The notes: generated by a model from the sequence alone, not told the origin. A stretch of DNA of 64,000 nt from Zobellia laminariae (GCF_009725995.1 NZ_RCNS01000001.1:1443195-1507194); one strand, 5' to 3'; positions 1-8,785 are shown, counted from the stretch's first letter. Numbers and translations are program-made.

Positions 1-893
1 ATACCAGCAAAAACCATTGGCTTTACGTCTTCAAAACCTGCTATGGGATTTTTTGTAGGATTAGCGGAATCAGTAATAGTATCACCTACTTTTACTTCAC
101 GAGCATCTTTAATACCCGTAATCAAATAACCTACATCACCGGCCTTTACACTCTTCTTTACTTCTTGTGTCAACTTTAGGGTTCCTACTTCATCAGCGTA
201 GTAATCTTTGTCGGTAGCTACAAATTTTATTTTTTGTCCTTTTTTAATTTCGCCGTTAATCACCCTAAAATAGGTTTCAACACCACGAAACGGATTGTAT
301 ACAGAATCAAAAACAAGTGCTTGTAAAGATTCATCAACATTACCCGTAGGCGCAGGAATACGCTCAATAACGGCAGCTAATATTTCTTCTATGCCAATTC
401 CGGTTTTTGCACTCGCCGGGATAACCTCTTCGGCCTTACAGCCTAAAAGTTCCACAATATCATCAGTAACTTCTTCAGGGTTGGCACTAGGTAAATCTAC
501 CTTATTTAAAACAGGAATGATTTCTAAATCATTTTCTAAAGCCAAGTATAAATTAGAAATGGTCTGCGCTTGAATACTCTGTGCAGCATCTACAACTAAA
601 AGAGCACCTTCACAGGCAGCAATTGATCTAGACACCTCATAAGAGAAATCAACATGACCAGGGGTGTCTATTAAATTAAGAATATATTCTTCACCCTTAT
701 AAATATATTCCATCTGAATGGCATGGCTCTTTATAGTAATGCCACGCTCTCGCTCTAGGTCCATACTGTCTAAAAGCTGCTCTTTCTTCTCTCGGTCAGT
801 TACAGAGCCAGTAAATTCTAACAAACGGTCAGCCAAGGTACTTTTACCGTGGTCAATATGGGCGATGATACAAAAGTTTCTTATGTTTTTCAT
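1..893 (-). CDS. lepA: Elongation factor 4 (LepA), N-terminal part, cut by window edge
   Basis: Ribosome-associated translational GTPase that back-translocates or rescues stalled elongating ribosomes in the cytoplasm. About 297 codons are present, reading from an ATG at 893 down to the window edge; the family is about 600 residues, so the C-terminal half lies outside. The G1 motif AHIDHGKST (residues 11-19), the switch-I ERERGITI (about 47-54), the G3 motif DTPGH (76-80) and an NKVD G4 motif (about 130) are all readable. AHIDHGKST together with the following DRLLEFTG is typical of LepA rather than EF-G or EF-Tu. It is divergent from the outer-membrane receptor gene downstream. A weak -7-like TATCTTTA lies on the minus strand near 951-944. 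Identification is secure. Confidence 0.95.
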   Translation of the reverse strand, partial: MKNIRNFCIIAHIDHGKSTLADRLLEFTGSVTDREKKEQLLDSMDLERERGITIKSHAIQMEYIYKGEEYILNLIDTPGHVDFSYEVSRSIAACEGALLVVDAAQSIQAQTISNLYLALENDLEIIPVLNKVDLPSANPEEVTDDIVELLGCKAEEVIPASAKTGIGIEEILAAVIERIPAPTGNVDESLQALVFDSVYNPFRGVETYFRVINGEIKKGQKIKFVATDKDYYADEVGTLKLTQEVKKSVKAGDVGYLITGIKDAREVKVGDTITDSANPTKNPIAGFEDVKPMVFAG

Positions 894-1203
894 TGATGGT
901 AAGCTCATTTAAGCAAGCAAATTCTATTACGTATAAGTGGGTAAAGATACGTTATTTTAATCCTGTATCATCAAAGCGTATATAGGCATGGTATTTTATG
1001 GCCTGTTTGTAGAGTTAGCTAATTTAAAATAACCTAAACTGTATTGCCCAGAATCATAATTATCTACTTTTTTAATGACGTTAGAAAAGATATCTCCCTT
1101 ACTTATTTGTAAGGTAGTTATATATAACATTGAATCTTAAATTACATTTATTGTAAGATTTTATCCTTAAAAGTGTTACATTTGAAACAGAACCTATCAT
1201 TTA
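894..1203. other. Intergenic region between divergent lepA and receptor gene
   Basis: This 310-base AT-rich stretch separates two divergent genes. On the plus strand it ends with a good -7 element TACATTTG at 1177-1184, about 20 bases before the GTG start of the receptor. A possible -33 TTG sits at 1151-1153, but the 23-base spacer is longer than usual. A single TACGTAT half-site occurs near 929, without the second arm seen in the nitrate locus. No gene or RNA is apparent. Confidence 0.5.
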
Positions 1204-3606
1204 GTGAAGAATTTTATTTACCCCTTATTTTTACTATTGTCCTTCAACTGCCTACTTTATTCCCAAGAACTAACTGTTACTGGCGTTGTAAAGAGTCAAG
1301 AGGATAATGCGATTTCTTATGCGAACGTACTCTTATTAAACGCTGCGGATTCTACATTGATTACCGGAACTTCTACAGGAGAAGATGGAACCTTTAAAAT
1401 CATAAAAATACCTGCAGGCAAGTATTTAATCAAGGCAAGTTTTATTGGTAATGAAAGCGCTTTAAAAGCCTTTATACTTGAAGCGGATAAAAAGCTAGAC
1501 CCAATAATCTTGAACGAGTCTGATCAAAGGCTTGATGAGGTGGTGGTTACTTCCCAAAAGCCTAGATTGGAAAGAAAAACAGACCGATTGGTTTTTAATG
1601 TCGAAAACACTGCCTATGCTGATGGCGACGTGTGGGATATTCTCAAAATTGCACCTAGTATTTTAATTTTAAATAACAAGTTAACGGTGCAGGGAAGTTC
1701 TGCCATAGGCGTTTTAATTAATGGACGGAAAATCAATATACCTTATGAAGATATTGTCAACCTTTTATCTGGAACATCTGCCGCCAATGTGTTGTCTATT
1801 GAGATTATAAATAACCCTCCGGCAAAGTATGGAGCAGAAGATAATGCCTTGATTAATATTGTAATGAAAAAGAATATCGTTGCGGGTTATAATGGCGCAA
1901 TCTATAATAAATACACTCAGGGTATCCTGCCCAAACATACTGTTGGTACAGATCACTTTTTTAAGGGTAAGAAAACACAATTATCAGTCAACTATAGTTT
2001 TCGCCAGGATAGGGATGTTACGTATTATACGGACATTACCAATTTTTCTCAAGATGATGGGCCTGTTTCAACTTGGACAGCAGAACAGGAATATTTGAGC
2101 AATCAGCAACAGCATAACCTTTCTGTATTTTTTGATTATGACATTGATGAAAAAAAACGGCTAAGTTTTACGAGTATTAACCTTTGGCAGCCAAATAGGT
2201 CTCGTATTTATGATACGAACACAGACGTGTCTAACCCAAGTGCATGGTCAGATTTTCACACGATTAATAATTCAGAACAACGGAAGCTGAATACTTCATA
2301 TTACATAGATTATATACAGGACCTAAATGACAAGGGAGCCCAATTGTCATTTAATGGCCACTATACTTTTTACGACAATAAAAATGATCAGGACCTTAAC
2401 TCTATATTCTTTAATACGGATAACAGTGTTTTTGGTGAAAACGATTTTACTACGGATACGGAGCAAAAAATCAACTTATATAGTGTTCAAGGGGATTATG
2501 AATCTCCTTTAGGTGAGGCAGGAAGAATAGAAACCGGTCTGCGTTATGCGGGAATTTCATCCCGAAACACCATTATTCAACGGGGTTTCGATAGAGACCA
2601 ACCAGGAGTTGCACCTGCAGATTCAGGTACTTTTAATTATGACGAATCTATCTATGCCGCTTATATCTCATATTCGGGCAAATGGGATCATTGGAAATTA
2701 AAATCAGGTCTACGCGCAGAATATGCAGAAACGGCTGGGACTTGGGATAGTGGAGCGCAACGAAACGAAAACCATAATTTTGGATTGTTTCCCTCGGCTT
2801 CGCTTGAATATTCACCTAATAAAAAGCACGATTTTAAAATATATTCTTTTAGAAAGGTCAGTAGACCAAGGTACAATAGTGTCAATCCTTTTCAAATTTT
2901 TCAAAGTACCTTCTCCACTATTGAAGGAGACCCAAAATTACAGCCGGCTACTAGATTTTATATTGCCAGTGGGTATACATACAACAAAACGTATACAGCA
3001 GAGCTGTTTTATAAAAAGGCAAAAAATGGACTCGCAAGCTTAATCTTCCAGAATAACGATAATAATTTGTTGCAGTTTATTTCTTCTAATTTAGATGAAA
3101 ATGTAGCTTACGGGATTGATTTCACCATTAATAAAAGCTTTTCTAAATTTTACAATTGCTACTTCTTAGCTAGTTTTTATAACGAGACTTCTAATTTTAA
3201 GAACCCTACTACCAACATAGAGGTAGACCAACAACAGTTTAGTTGGTTTATAAGAAACAGTAACAGCTTTTCATTTCTTAGTGATCAATCTCTCTCAGCA
3301 GATATTAATTTGTTCTACTCATCTGCATTAATAGCGGAGAATGCCATATTTGATGCATTTGGGGCAGTGAACTTCATGATGAGAAAGACGCTTTGTAATA
3401 AACAATTAAGCATCTCTATGGGCATTGAAGACATCTTCAATCAGGGAAACCAGTTCAATACCAGAAATTACCAAGACCAAAACGGAACATCTTTAACAAA
3501 AGGAGAGAACCGATTGTTTGTTGCGAGCCTTCGCTACAAGTTTGGTAACTCTAAAATGCGCGATAATAAGAAGTCTAAAAGGGTTGATGAGCGTAACCGC
3601 ATCTAA
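1204..3606 (+). CDS. TonB-dependent-receptor-like outer membrane beta-barrel protein
   Basis: Predicted outer-membrane protein of the flavobacterial 'outer membrane beta-barrel family' (PF14905-type), 800 residues. A signal peptide (about residues 1-20, ending near LLYSQ) is followed by a carboxypeptidase-regulatory-like beta-sandwich (about 23-95), then a plug-like domain with the RLDEVVV motif (TonB-box-like region) and the NxPPAKYGAE...INIV plug signature. An aromatic-rich barrel follows, ending in YKFG plus a short basic tail. The start is GTG at 1204, chosen because it begins directly with the signal peptide and lies about 20 bases after a -7 element. No SusD-like partner lies next to it, so it does not look like a polysaccharide utilisation pair. 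The ligand cannot be told; a peptide, siderophore or structural role are all possible. Confidence 0.85.
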   Translation: MKNFIYPLFLLLSFNCLLYSQELTVTGVVKSQEDNAISYANVLLLNAADSTLITGTSTGEDGTFKIIKIPAGKYLIKASFIGNESALKAFILEADKKLDPIILNESDQRLDEVVVTSQKPRLERKTDRLVFNVENTAYADGDVWDILKIAPSILILNNKLTVQGSSAIGVLINGRKINIPYEDIVNLLSGTSAANVLSIEIINNPPAKYGAEDNALINIVMKKNIVAGYNGAIYNKYTQGILPKHTVGTDHFFKGKKTQLSVNYSFRQDRDVTYYTDITNFSQDDGPVSTWTAEQEYLSNQQQHNLSVFFDYDIDEKKRLSFTSINLWQPNRSRIYDTNTDVSNPSAWSDFHTINNSEQRKLNTSYYIDYIQDLNDKGAQLSFNGHYTFYDNKNDQDLNSIFFNTDNSVFGENDFTTDTEQKINLYSVQGDYESPLGEAGRIETGLRYAGISSRNTIIQRGFDRDQPGVAPADSGTFNYDESIYAAYISYSGKWDHWKLKSGLRAEYAETAGTWDSGAQRNENHNFGLFPSASLEYSPNKKHDFKIYSFRKVSRPRYNSVNPFQIFQSTFSTIEGDPKLQPATRFYIASGYTYNKTYTAELFYKKAKNGLASLIFQNNDNNLLQFISSNLDENVAYGIDFTINKSFSKFYNCYFLASFYNETSNFKNPTTNIEVDQQQFSWFIRNSNSFSFLSDQSLSADINLFYSSALIAENAIFDAFGAVNFMMRKTLCNKQLSISMGIEDIFNQGNQFNTRNYQDQNGTSLTKGENRLFVASLRYKFGNSKMRDNKKSKRVDERNRI

Positions 3607-3763
3607 ATCTCTAAGAGAAGTTCATTAAAGGCCCTAAACAAGCGGTAATCTGACGCATAATTAGCTTTATACCAAAGAGTATGATTCTAGAAAGTGGTGT
3701 TACCTCTATAGAATTCAAAGAAGATAGTTATAATGCACATTTTAACGGCTTGTAGATTAGTTG

Positions 3764-3771
3764 TAAATTTG
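3764..3771 (+). promoter_or_regulatory. -7 promoter element abutting the dus start codon
   Basis: TAAATTTG matches the Bacteroidetes -7 consensus TAnnTTTG exactly. It ends five bases before the ATG at 3777, so the transcription start, normally five to seven bases after the element, would fall at or next to the start codon. No ribosome-binding sequence fits between. This suggests a leaderless or nearly leaderless mRNA. Confidence 0.5.
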
Positions 3772-3776
3772 CGGCC

Positions 3777-4781
3777 ATGCCAAAAATAGGAGACATACAA
3801 CTGCCTGATTTTCCATTGCTTCTTGCACCTATGGAAGATGTAAGCGACCCACCATTTCGCGCGCTCTGTAAAGAGCAAGGCGCAGATGTGGTGTATACAG
3901 AATTTATTTCTTCGGAAGGATTAATTCGCGATGCCGCAAAAAGTGTTATGAAGTTGGATATCTATGAAAAGGAAAGGCCTGTAGGCATTCAGATTTTTGG
4001 TGCCAACTTGGAATCTATGTTGCGATCGGTAGAAATCGTAGAGAAATCCAAACCTGATATCATCGACATTAATTTTGGTTGCCCTGTTAAAAAGGTGGTT
4101 AGTAAAGGTGCCGGTGCGGGAATATTAAAAGATATTGATTTAATGGTATCGCTTACCAAGGCTATGGTGGAGCATACCAACTTACCAATTACGGTAAAGA
4201 CCCGTTTGGGTTGGGACCATGATTCTATTAAAATTGTTGAAGTAGCGGAACGTTTGCAAGATGTAGGCTGTAAGGCTATTGCTATTCACGGTAGAACCCG
4301 TGCACAAATGTATAAGGGCGATGCAGATTGGAAACCTATTGCAGATGTTAAGAACAACCAACGCATGCATATACCCGTATTTGGTAATGGCGATGTAAAT
4401 ACACCGGAAGCAGCCGTAAAAATGCGTGATGAGTACGGATTGGACGGCGCTATGATCGGCCGCGCCAGTATAGGTTATCCGTGGTTTTTTAATGAGGTAA
4501 AACATTATTTTAAAACAGGAACACATAAGGCACCGCCAACTATGCAAGAGCGTGTAGATGCCGCCAGACGTCATTTACAAATGTCTATTGACTGGAAAGG
4601 CGAAAAATTAGGTGTTTTTGAGACCAGAAGGCATTATACCAATTACTTTAAAGGGATACCAAATTTTAAGGAGTATCGTATGAAAATGGTCACTAGTGAT
4701 GATTCTGTGGACGTATTTTCAGCTTTTGATGAGGTTCTTGAGAAGTTTGGCGATTACGATTTCGCATCTTCTATCGACTAG
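3777..4781 (+). CDS. dusB: tRNA-dihydrouridine synthase (DusB type)
   Basis: FMN- and NADPH-dependent enzyme that reduces uridine to dihydrouridine in the D-loop of tRNAs. The 334-residue protein shows the FMN-binding LAPMEDVSD motif at residues 16-24 in the TIM barrel, the catalytic cysteine in NFGCPVKKV (C102), the KTRLGW and IAIHGRTR phosphate/FMN-binding motifs, and a VFGNGDV motif. These define the Dus family, and the length and NFGCP context fit DusB. It is convergent with the permease gene, the two stop codons being only a few bases apart (4781/4785), so the genes share a very short terminator-free junction. The -7 element directly before the ATG supports this start. Confidence 0.93.
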   Translation: MPKIGDIQLPDFPLLLAPMEDVSDPPFRALCKEQGADVVYTEFISSEGLIRDAAKSVMKLDIYEKERPVGIQIFGANLESMLRSVEIVEKSKPDIIDINFGCPVKKVVSKGAGAGILKDIDLMVSLTKAMVEHTNLPITVKTRLGWDHDSIKIVEVAERLQDVGCKAIAIHGRTRAQMYKGDADWKPIADVKNNQRMHIPVFGNGDVNTPEAAVKMRDEYGLDGAMIGRASIGYPWFFNEVKHYFKTGTHKAPPTMQERVDAARRHLQMSIDWKGEKLGVFETRRHYTNYFKGIPNFKEYRMKMVTSDDSVDVFSAFDEVLEKFGDYDFASSID

Positions 4782-4784
4782 TCT

Positions 4785-5978
4785 TTAAATCGAAATCATT
4801 TTTTTGGTAATTCTACTACTTGCAATTTTAGAAGCAATTACTCCCAGAATGAATATCGTACCAAATACAATCAAGACATTTATAAATTGATATTCTACAG
4901 GGTAGGGCAGGCTTGGTATGATTTTCAACCAACCGAAAGCTATTTGAGACCAAATTAAAAGTGAAGCCAATCCCACGCCAATAAGTCCGCCTAGGCCTGT
5001 AACCAATATACCTTGAACAAAATAAATACTTCGCAACTCTTTTAGTGTAGTACCTAAACTATAGAGGGTTTTTAGGTTTTGAAGCTTGTCCAGAATCATC
5101 ATGATAATGGCGCCCACCACATTAAAAAGAGCAATAATCAAAACCAAGGTAAAGACAAGGTAGGTAGCTAAATTTTCCGTGTTAAGCATACGGTGTAATG
5201 TACTATTAAGCTCTTGCCGATCTTTTATAATTACTTCATTCCCGAGAACGGCAGCAATTTTATTCTTAACATCTGCCAATTGCGTCTTATTCTTCACCTT
5301 AAAATTCACACCAGATACTTGGTTGGGAAGCTTTTCCAATAACTGTTGTACCGATGGCAATTCAGCAAAAACGTATTTTTTATCCAAGTTCTCTTCCACG
5401 GAATATACACCGCTAAGGACAAGGGATTTTGTTTTAAGCGATTTTTGGGTAAGCGAGCCCTTTCCTGGTTTTAGAGCAAGAACCACCAAAGGATTCTGAT
5501 ATTGGTTGATAGTGAGTCCCAGAATGTTCGTTATGCCAATACCGGCTACGGCTTCTTGGCTATTTATTCGCCAAGTACCGTACAAGAGCATACTATCCAT
5601 ACCCATAACATGGGTATAATTGGTATCTATGCCTTTTATGAAAGCAATATGTCCTTTTTCACGATGTTTTAGGTATACTTTTTCTTCAAGCTCTTTAGAG
5701 TAAAAAGCAAGGTCTTCAATTTGGGCAAGTTGTGCTTCTTGGTTGGGCGTAATAGAAAAGAATTTGCCAGAAGCAGGCAAAGCTTTTAAATCAGGATCAA
5801 AAGTATTACTAAAGGAAAGACTAAAGGTTTTTAGTCCTGCAAAACCGGAAAGCACTACAAATAATGCCGCAGAGCCTATAACCGTTACCAAAAAGGTAAT
5901 AAAGTTGATGACGTTCACCGCATTTTGGCTGCTTTTAGAACGGACATAGCGTTTGGCGATGTAGAACGGAAAATTCAA
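4785..5978 (-). CDS. FtsX/LolE-like ABC transporter permease
   Basis: Inner-membrane permease of the MacB/FtsX/LolCE type, 397 residues. The N-terminus has the family hallmark FYIAKRYVRSKSSQNAVNVINFIT followed by the first membrane helix (about residues 28-48), then a large periplasmic domain (about 50-265) and three C-terminal helices (about 270-300, 318-345, 365-390). In flavobacteria this gene sits directly downstream of rbfA, as here (two bases apart), and is usually annotated as a lipoprotein-releasing system permease. No cognate ATPase is adjacent, so the ATP-binding partner must be encoded elsewhere. The role in lipoprotein release is inferred from the family only. Confidence 0.85.
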   Translation of the reverse strand: MNFPFYIAKRYVRSKSSQNAVNVINFITFLVTVIGSAALFVVLSGFAGLKTFSLSFSNTFDPDLKALPASGKFFSITPNQEAQLAQIEDLAFYSKELEEKVYLKHREKGHIAFIKGIDTNYTHVMGMDSMLLYGTWRINSQEAVAGIGITNILGLTINQYQNPLVVLALKPGKGSLTQKSLKTKSLVLSGVYSVEENLDKKYVFAELPSVQQLLEKLPNQVSGVNFKVKNKTQLADVKNKIAAVLGNEVIIKDRQELNSTLHRMLNTENLATYLVFTLVLIIALFNVVGAIIMMILDKLQNLKTLYSLGTTLKELRSIYFVQGILVTGLGGLIGVGLASLLIWSQIAFGWLKIIPSLPYPVEYQFINVLIVFGTIFILGVIASKIASSRITKKMISI

Positions 5979-5980
5979 CC

Positions 5981-6373
5981 TTATATCTTTTTTCTTTTGT
6001 CCAAAAGGTCTCTGTTCTCAATAGGGTTGTCTTCGCCTTTAAGCGATTTTTCAATATTTTCAATATAATCCAATGAATCATCTAAAAAGAACAACAACTC
6101 AGGTACTCTCCGCAATTGGTTTTTGGTACGCTGAGATAGTTCGTGCTTTATAAGCGGTTGGTTAGATTTAATCCCTTCCATCAGCTCTTTGGCATCTTTG
6201 TTAGGAAAAATACTAATATATACTTTGGCAATAGAGAGGTCAGTAGTTACCGAAACTTTCGAAACCGAAATCAACGTACCCTTCAACCCACCTTCAATAG
6301 CGGCACGTTGCAGAATATCTACGATATCTCCTTGTATGACCCCTGAAATCTTTTTCTGTCGTTGTGTTTCCAT
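5981..6373 (-). CDS. rbfA: 30S ribosome-binding factor RbfA
   Basis: Cold-shock-related maturation factor that binds the 30S subunit near the 5' end of 16S rRNA. The start is placed at the ATG at 6373, giving METQRQKKISGVIQ, which is the usual N-terminus in flavobacteria; a further upstream in-frame start at 6418 would add 15 residues without similarity to the family. The resulting 130-residue protein has the KH-fold core with ISVSKVSVTTDLSIAKVYIS and LRRVPELLFFLDDSLDY, both diagnostic. It is co-directional with the permease gene, two bases away, suggesting co-transcription, and divergent from the epimerase gene. Confidence 0.93.
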   Translation of the reverse strand: METQRQKKISGVIQGDIVDILQRAAIEGGLKGTLISVSKVSVTTDLSIAKVYISIFPNKDAKELMEGIKSNQPLIKHELSQRTKNQLRRVPELLFFLDDSLDYIENIEKSLKGEDNPIENRDLLDKRKKI

Positions 6374-6444
6374 ACCGCAAAAATACGTAGAAATAGCGTA
6401 ATTTAGGGGGATAAACACTCATACGGACAAAATTCACCCTTCAT

Positions 6445-6849
6445 TTGGAAAAAATAGAGCACATAGGCATTGCCGTAAACGATTTAGAGGCTGCAAACGA
6501 ACGCTTTGGTAAGCTTTTAGGGCAACCACATTATAAGATTGAAGAAGTGCCGTCTGAGGGTGTCCGCACTTCGTTTTTTAAAACGGGAGAAAGTAAGATT
6601 GAACTTTTAGAAGCTACTAATGTTGATGGTCCCATTGCCAAGTTCTTGAGCAAAAACGGGGAGGGTATGCACCATATCGCTTTTGCGGTAGATGATATTG
6701 AAAAAGAAATGAAACGATTAAAGGCCGAAGGTTTTGTCTTAATCAACGAAAAACCTAAAAAAGGCGCTGATAATAAGTTAGTTGCTTTTCTACACCCCAA
6801 GAGTAGTAATGGGGTATTGATAGAGTTGTGTCAAGAAATTGCGGAGTAG
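6445..6849 (+). CDS. mce: Methylmalonyl-CoA epimerase
   Basis: Interconverts (R)- and (S)-methylmalonyl-CoA in propionate/succinyl-CoA metabolism. The 134-residue protein is a vicinal-oxygen-chelate fold built from two beta-alpha-beta-beta-beta modules. Expected metal ligands are visible: a histidine in IEHIGIA (H6), the GMHHIAF pair (H76/H77) and a glutamate in VLIEL (E127). The length and the sequence FKTGESKIELLE are typical of the epimerase rather than of glyoxalase I. The start is TTG at 6445; no ATG gives the conserved N-terminus. It stands alone between rbfA and the tRNA gene; the mutase genes are not in the window. Confidence 0.93.
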   Translation: MEKIEHIGIAVNDLEAANERFGKLLGQPHYKIEEVPSEGVRTSFFKTGESKIELLEATNVDGPIAKFLSKNGEGMHHIAFAVDDIEKEMKRLKAEGFVLINEKPKKGADNKLVAFLHPKSSNGVLIELCQEIAE

Positions 6850-6960
6850 ATATGCTGTTTTTAAACCTAGTGTAATACTTAGCGTAGTTTAAGGGAGCTA
6901 TAGGTTAATAAGTTTCTTTTGGGTACGACCCAATGTATTCCACAACTATGCATAAAAATC

Positions 6961-6991
6961 TTGTGTCAGTTAAAAATAAGTAGTAATATTG
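6961..6991 (+). promoter_or_regulatory. Candidate promoter of the tRNA gene
   Basis: A TTG at 6961-6963 and a near-consensus -7 element TAATATTG at 6984-6991 are separated by 20 bases, the spacing expected for the Bacteroidetes housekeeping sigma factor. A GC-rich stretch (GCATCCGC) follows at once, as often seen at flavobacterial stable-RNA start sites. About 95 bases of leader separate it from the tRNA. Confidence 0.45.
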
Positions 6992-7092
6992 CATCCGCAA
7001 TTCGCGAGTTCTGTAATAGCTGGTTTGAGCACCAGTCTTTATCGGTTTTAATCGAAAAAAGGATTTACAAAGCTAAATTTTGAATTGTAACC

Positions 7093-7166
7093 GGTCCTAT
7101 AGCTCAGCTGGTTAGAGCACCTGACTCATAATCAGGTGGTCCCTGGTTCGAGTCCAGGTGGGACCA
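7093..7166 (+). tRNA. tRNA with CAT anticodon, probably tRNA-Ile2 (or elongator tRNA-Met)
   Basis: A complete 74-base cloverleaf. The acceptor arm GGTCCTA pairs with TGGGACC, the D-arm is AGCTCAGCTGGTTAGAGC, the anticodon stem CCTGA/TCAGG encloses loop CTCATAA with anticodon CAT, and the T-arm CCTGG-TTCGAGT-CCAGG is standard. The 3' end reads ACCACA, so the mature CCA must be completed by the processing enzymes. CAT tRNAs are initiator Met, elongator Met or the lysidine-modified Ile2. The acceptor C4-G69 and C5-G68 pairs are determinants for TilS in E. coli Ile2 and differ from E. coli elongator Met, which favours Ile2. The initiator type is excluded by the paired first position. No other RNA gene is adjacent. 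Confidence 0.93.
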
Positions 7167-7170
7167 CAGA

Positions 7171-7209
7171 AAACCTCTCAGAACATCTGTTCTTGAGAGG
7201 TTTTTTTTT
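7171..7209 (+). terminator. Rho-independent terminator of the tRNA gene
   Basis: AAACCTCTCA plus GAAC pairs with GTTC plus TGAGAGGTTT around a short loop, with one bulged T, followed by a run of nine T. It begins five bases after the tRNA 3' end and is the strongest terminator in this part of the window. Confidence 0.9.
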
Positions 7210-7376
7210 ATTTTAGGTGATGTAAATTTAAAAACATCTACCGTCAATTTTCCCATCTTGCCTTAGCATACTTTCTTATAAATCCCGATATTTAGAACAG
7301 TAACCCATCTAATTTTAATTGAATACGATGAGAAATGAAGACCTTAATGGCACAAAGCTGAAAAATAGCTGGTATC

Positions 7377-8008
7377 ATGATCCCAAAAGTAGATGAATTT
7401 CTGAACAACCTTAATCAATGGCAAGAAGAGCTCATAAGACTTCGTGAGTTGATTTTGGATTGTGGGCTGGAGGAAGAGTTTAAATGGATGCATCCATGTT
7501 ATACCTATAAGGGAAAAAATATTTTGCTTATCCACGGGTTCAAGAACTATTGCGCTATACTTTTTAACAAAGGAGCATTGCTACAGGATTCTGAACAAAT
7601 TTTGATTCAACAAACAGAAAATACGCAATCTGCCCGGCAAATTAGATTTACCAATCTAGCCCAGGTTGAGGAAAAGCAATCTATCATCAAACAATATATT
7701 TTAGAGGCTGTTGAGGTAGAAAAATTGGGGCTGAAACTAAAGGCAAAAAGGTAACGGATTTTGAAACCCCAGATGAGTTAAAACAAAAATTCAAAGAAAA
7801 TCCTGCATTTAAGAAAGCTTTTAAGGGCCTCACGCCTGGAAGGCAAAAGGGCTATCTTTTACATTTTTCCAAACCCAAACAATCCAAAACCCGAATCTCT
7901 AGAATAGATAAAAATACAGACCGCATTTTTGAGGGTTACGGGCTAAACGATTGCATTTGCGGCCGCTCCAAACGAATGCCCAATTGTGATGGGTCTCATA
8001 AAAATTAG
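7377..8008 (+). pseudogene. YdeI/DUF1801-like protein with C-terminal CDGSH motif, split by a -1 frameshift
   Basis: The reading frame opens at ATG 7377 (MIPKVDEFLNN...) and runs 125 codons to a TAA at 7752-7754. Translation of the -1 frame from 7751 continues the same protein family without gap (VTDFETPDELKQKF, LTPGRQKGYLLHFS) to a TAG at 8006-8008, giving about 210 residues in all. The break falls at a run of five A (7745-7749); one extra A would restore one open frame. The C-terminal end reads CICGRSKRMPNCDGSH, which fits the CDGSH iron-sulfur motif C-x-C-x2-S-x3-P-x-C-D-G-S-H exactly. The function of YdeI-like proteins is poorly known. Whether this is a true mutation, programmed frameshifting or a homopolymer read error cannot be decided from one sequence. 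Confidence 0.75.
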
Positions 8009-8157
8009 ATTAACTGTTACCTTGGTAAATTTTGTGGTCTAAATAGTGGGCACTGGCAAAGTAAAGTTTTCTTGCAGAAGCCCGACAAACCCCTTAACAT
8101 TACATACCTTTTACAACGTTTGGCTAATAGCCGGAACGGCAACAAAAAAGAATATAA

Positions 8158-8715
8158 ATGAACGAAACTTTCTACATAAAAAATATGGTCTGCAACCGCT
8201 GTATAGCTTCGGTTTTAGAAATATTTAATATCGAGAATTATACGGTAGAGTCTATTGAATTAGGAAAAGTGGTAGCTGCAGAAGGGGAAGGAAGCCGCAA
8301 GGAAAACTTAGCCAACGCTTTGACCAAAATAGGGTTTGAGCTCATTGAAAACGAAACGGATACGGTTGTTGAACAGATAAAAGTAAAGCTGATTCATAAA
8401 ATTGAAACGGGTGAAACTGATTACTTATTTCAATCCTTGGCAGAAGAGTTTGGAAAGACGGAGACGGCTTTAAGCAAAATGTTCAGTAAGTCAGAAGGAA
8501 TGACCTTGGAAAAGTACACCATCAACTTAAAAATTGAAAAAGTAAAAGAATATATACAATTGGGACAGCTTAACTTTTCTGAAATAGCATACGCCCTTAA
8601 CTATAAAACTAGCAGCCATTTGGCAAGGCAGTTTAAAACAGTTACCGGAATGTCTATGAGCGATTATAAAAGTTTAAAAAACTGGAATAGAAAGACGTTG
8701 GACCAAATTGTATAA
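8158..8715 (+). CDS. HMA-domain / AraC-type transcriptional regulator, probable copper sensor
   Basis: A 185-residue one-component regulator. Residues 1-65 resemble a heavy-metal-associated (ferredoxin-like) domain with the metal-binding pair C12-x2-C15 in NMVCNRCIAS. Residues about 80-180 form the AraC-family DNA-binding domain with two helix-turn-helix units (FGKTETALSKMFSKSEGMTLEKY and FSEIAYALNYKTSSHLARQFKTVTGMSMSDYK). It lies about 70 bases before the copper ATPase gene in the same direction, so it probably senses cytosolic copper through the HMA domain and controls that gene. A TACCTTTT element near 8105-8112 could be its -7 sequence. The metal specificity is inferred from the neighbour. 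Confidence 0.85.
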   Translation: MNETFYIKNMVCNRCIASVLEIFNIENYTVESIELGKVVAAEGEGSRKENLANALTKIGFELIENETDTVVEQIKVKLIHKIETGETDYLFQSLAEEFGKTETALSKMFSKSEGMTLEKYTINLKIEKVKEYIQLGQLNFSEIAYALNYKTSSHLARQFKTVTGMSMSDYKSLKNWNRKTLDQIV

Positions 8716-8785
8716 ATAAGAATCGGAATTGTGAAAAGGATTGGCACGAGCTCTTTTTAATTTTACCGAACAAAATAAATTAAAA

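Noticed and set aside
929..935. TACGTAT near lepA, considered as another NarL-like site
   Set aside because: Only one heptamer is present; the second arm does not match, and neighbouring genes are unrelated to nitrate. The same applies to 12949-12955.
2010..2030. TACGTATTATACGG inside the receptor gene
   Set aside because: It lies deep in a coding sequence, and the arms do not have the two-base spacing of the operator sites.
8046..8228. 60-codon frame overlapping the start of the HMA-AraC gene
   Set aside because: It overlaps a well-supported gene in another frame and resembles nothing known.
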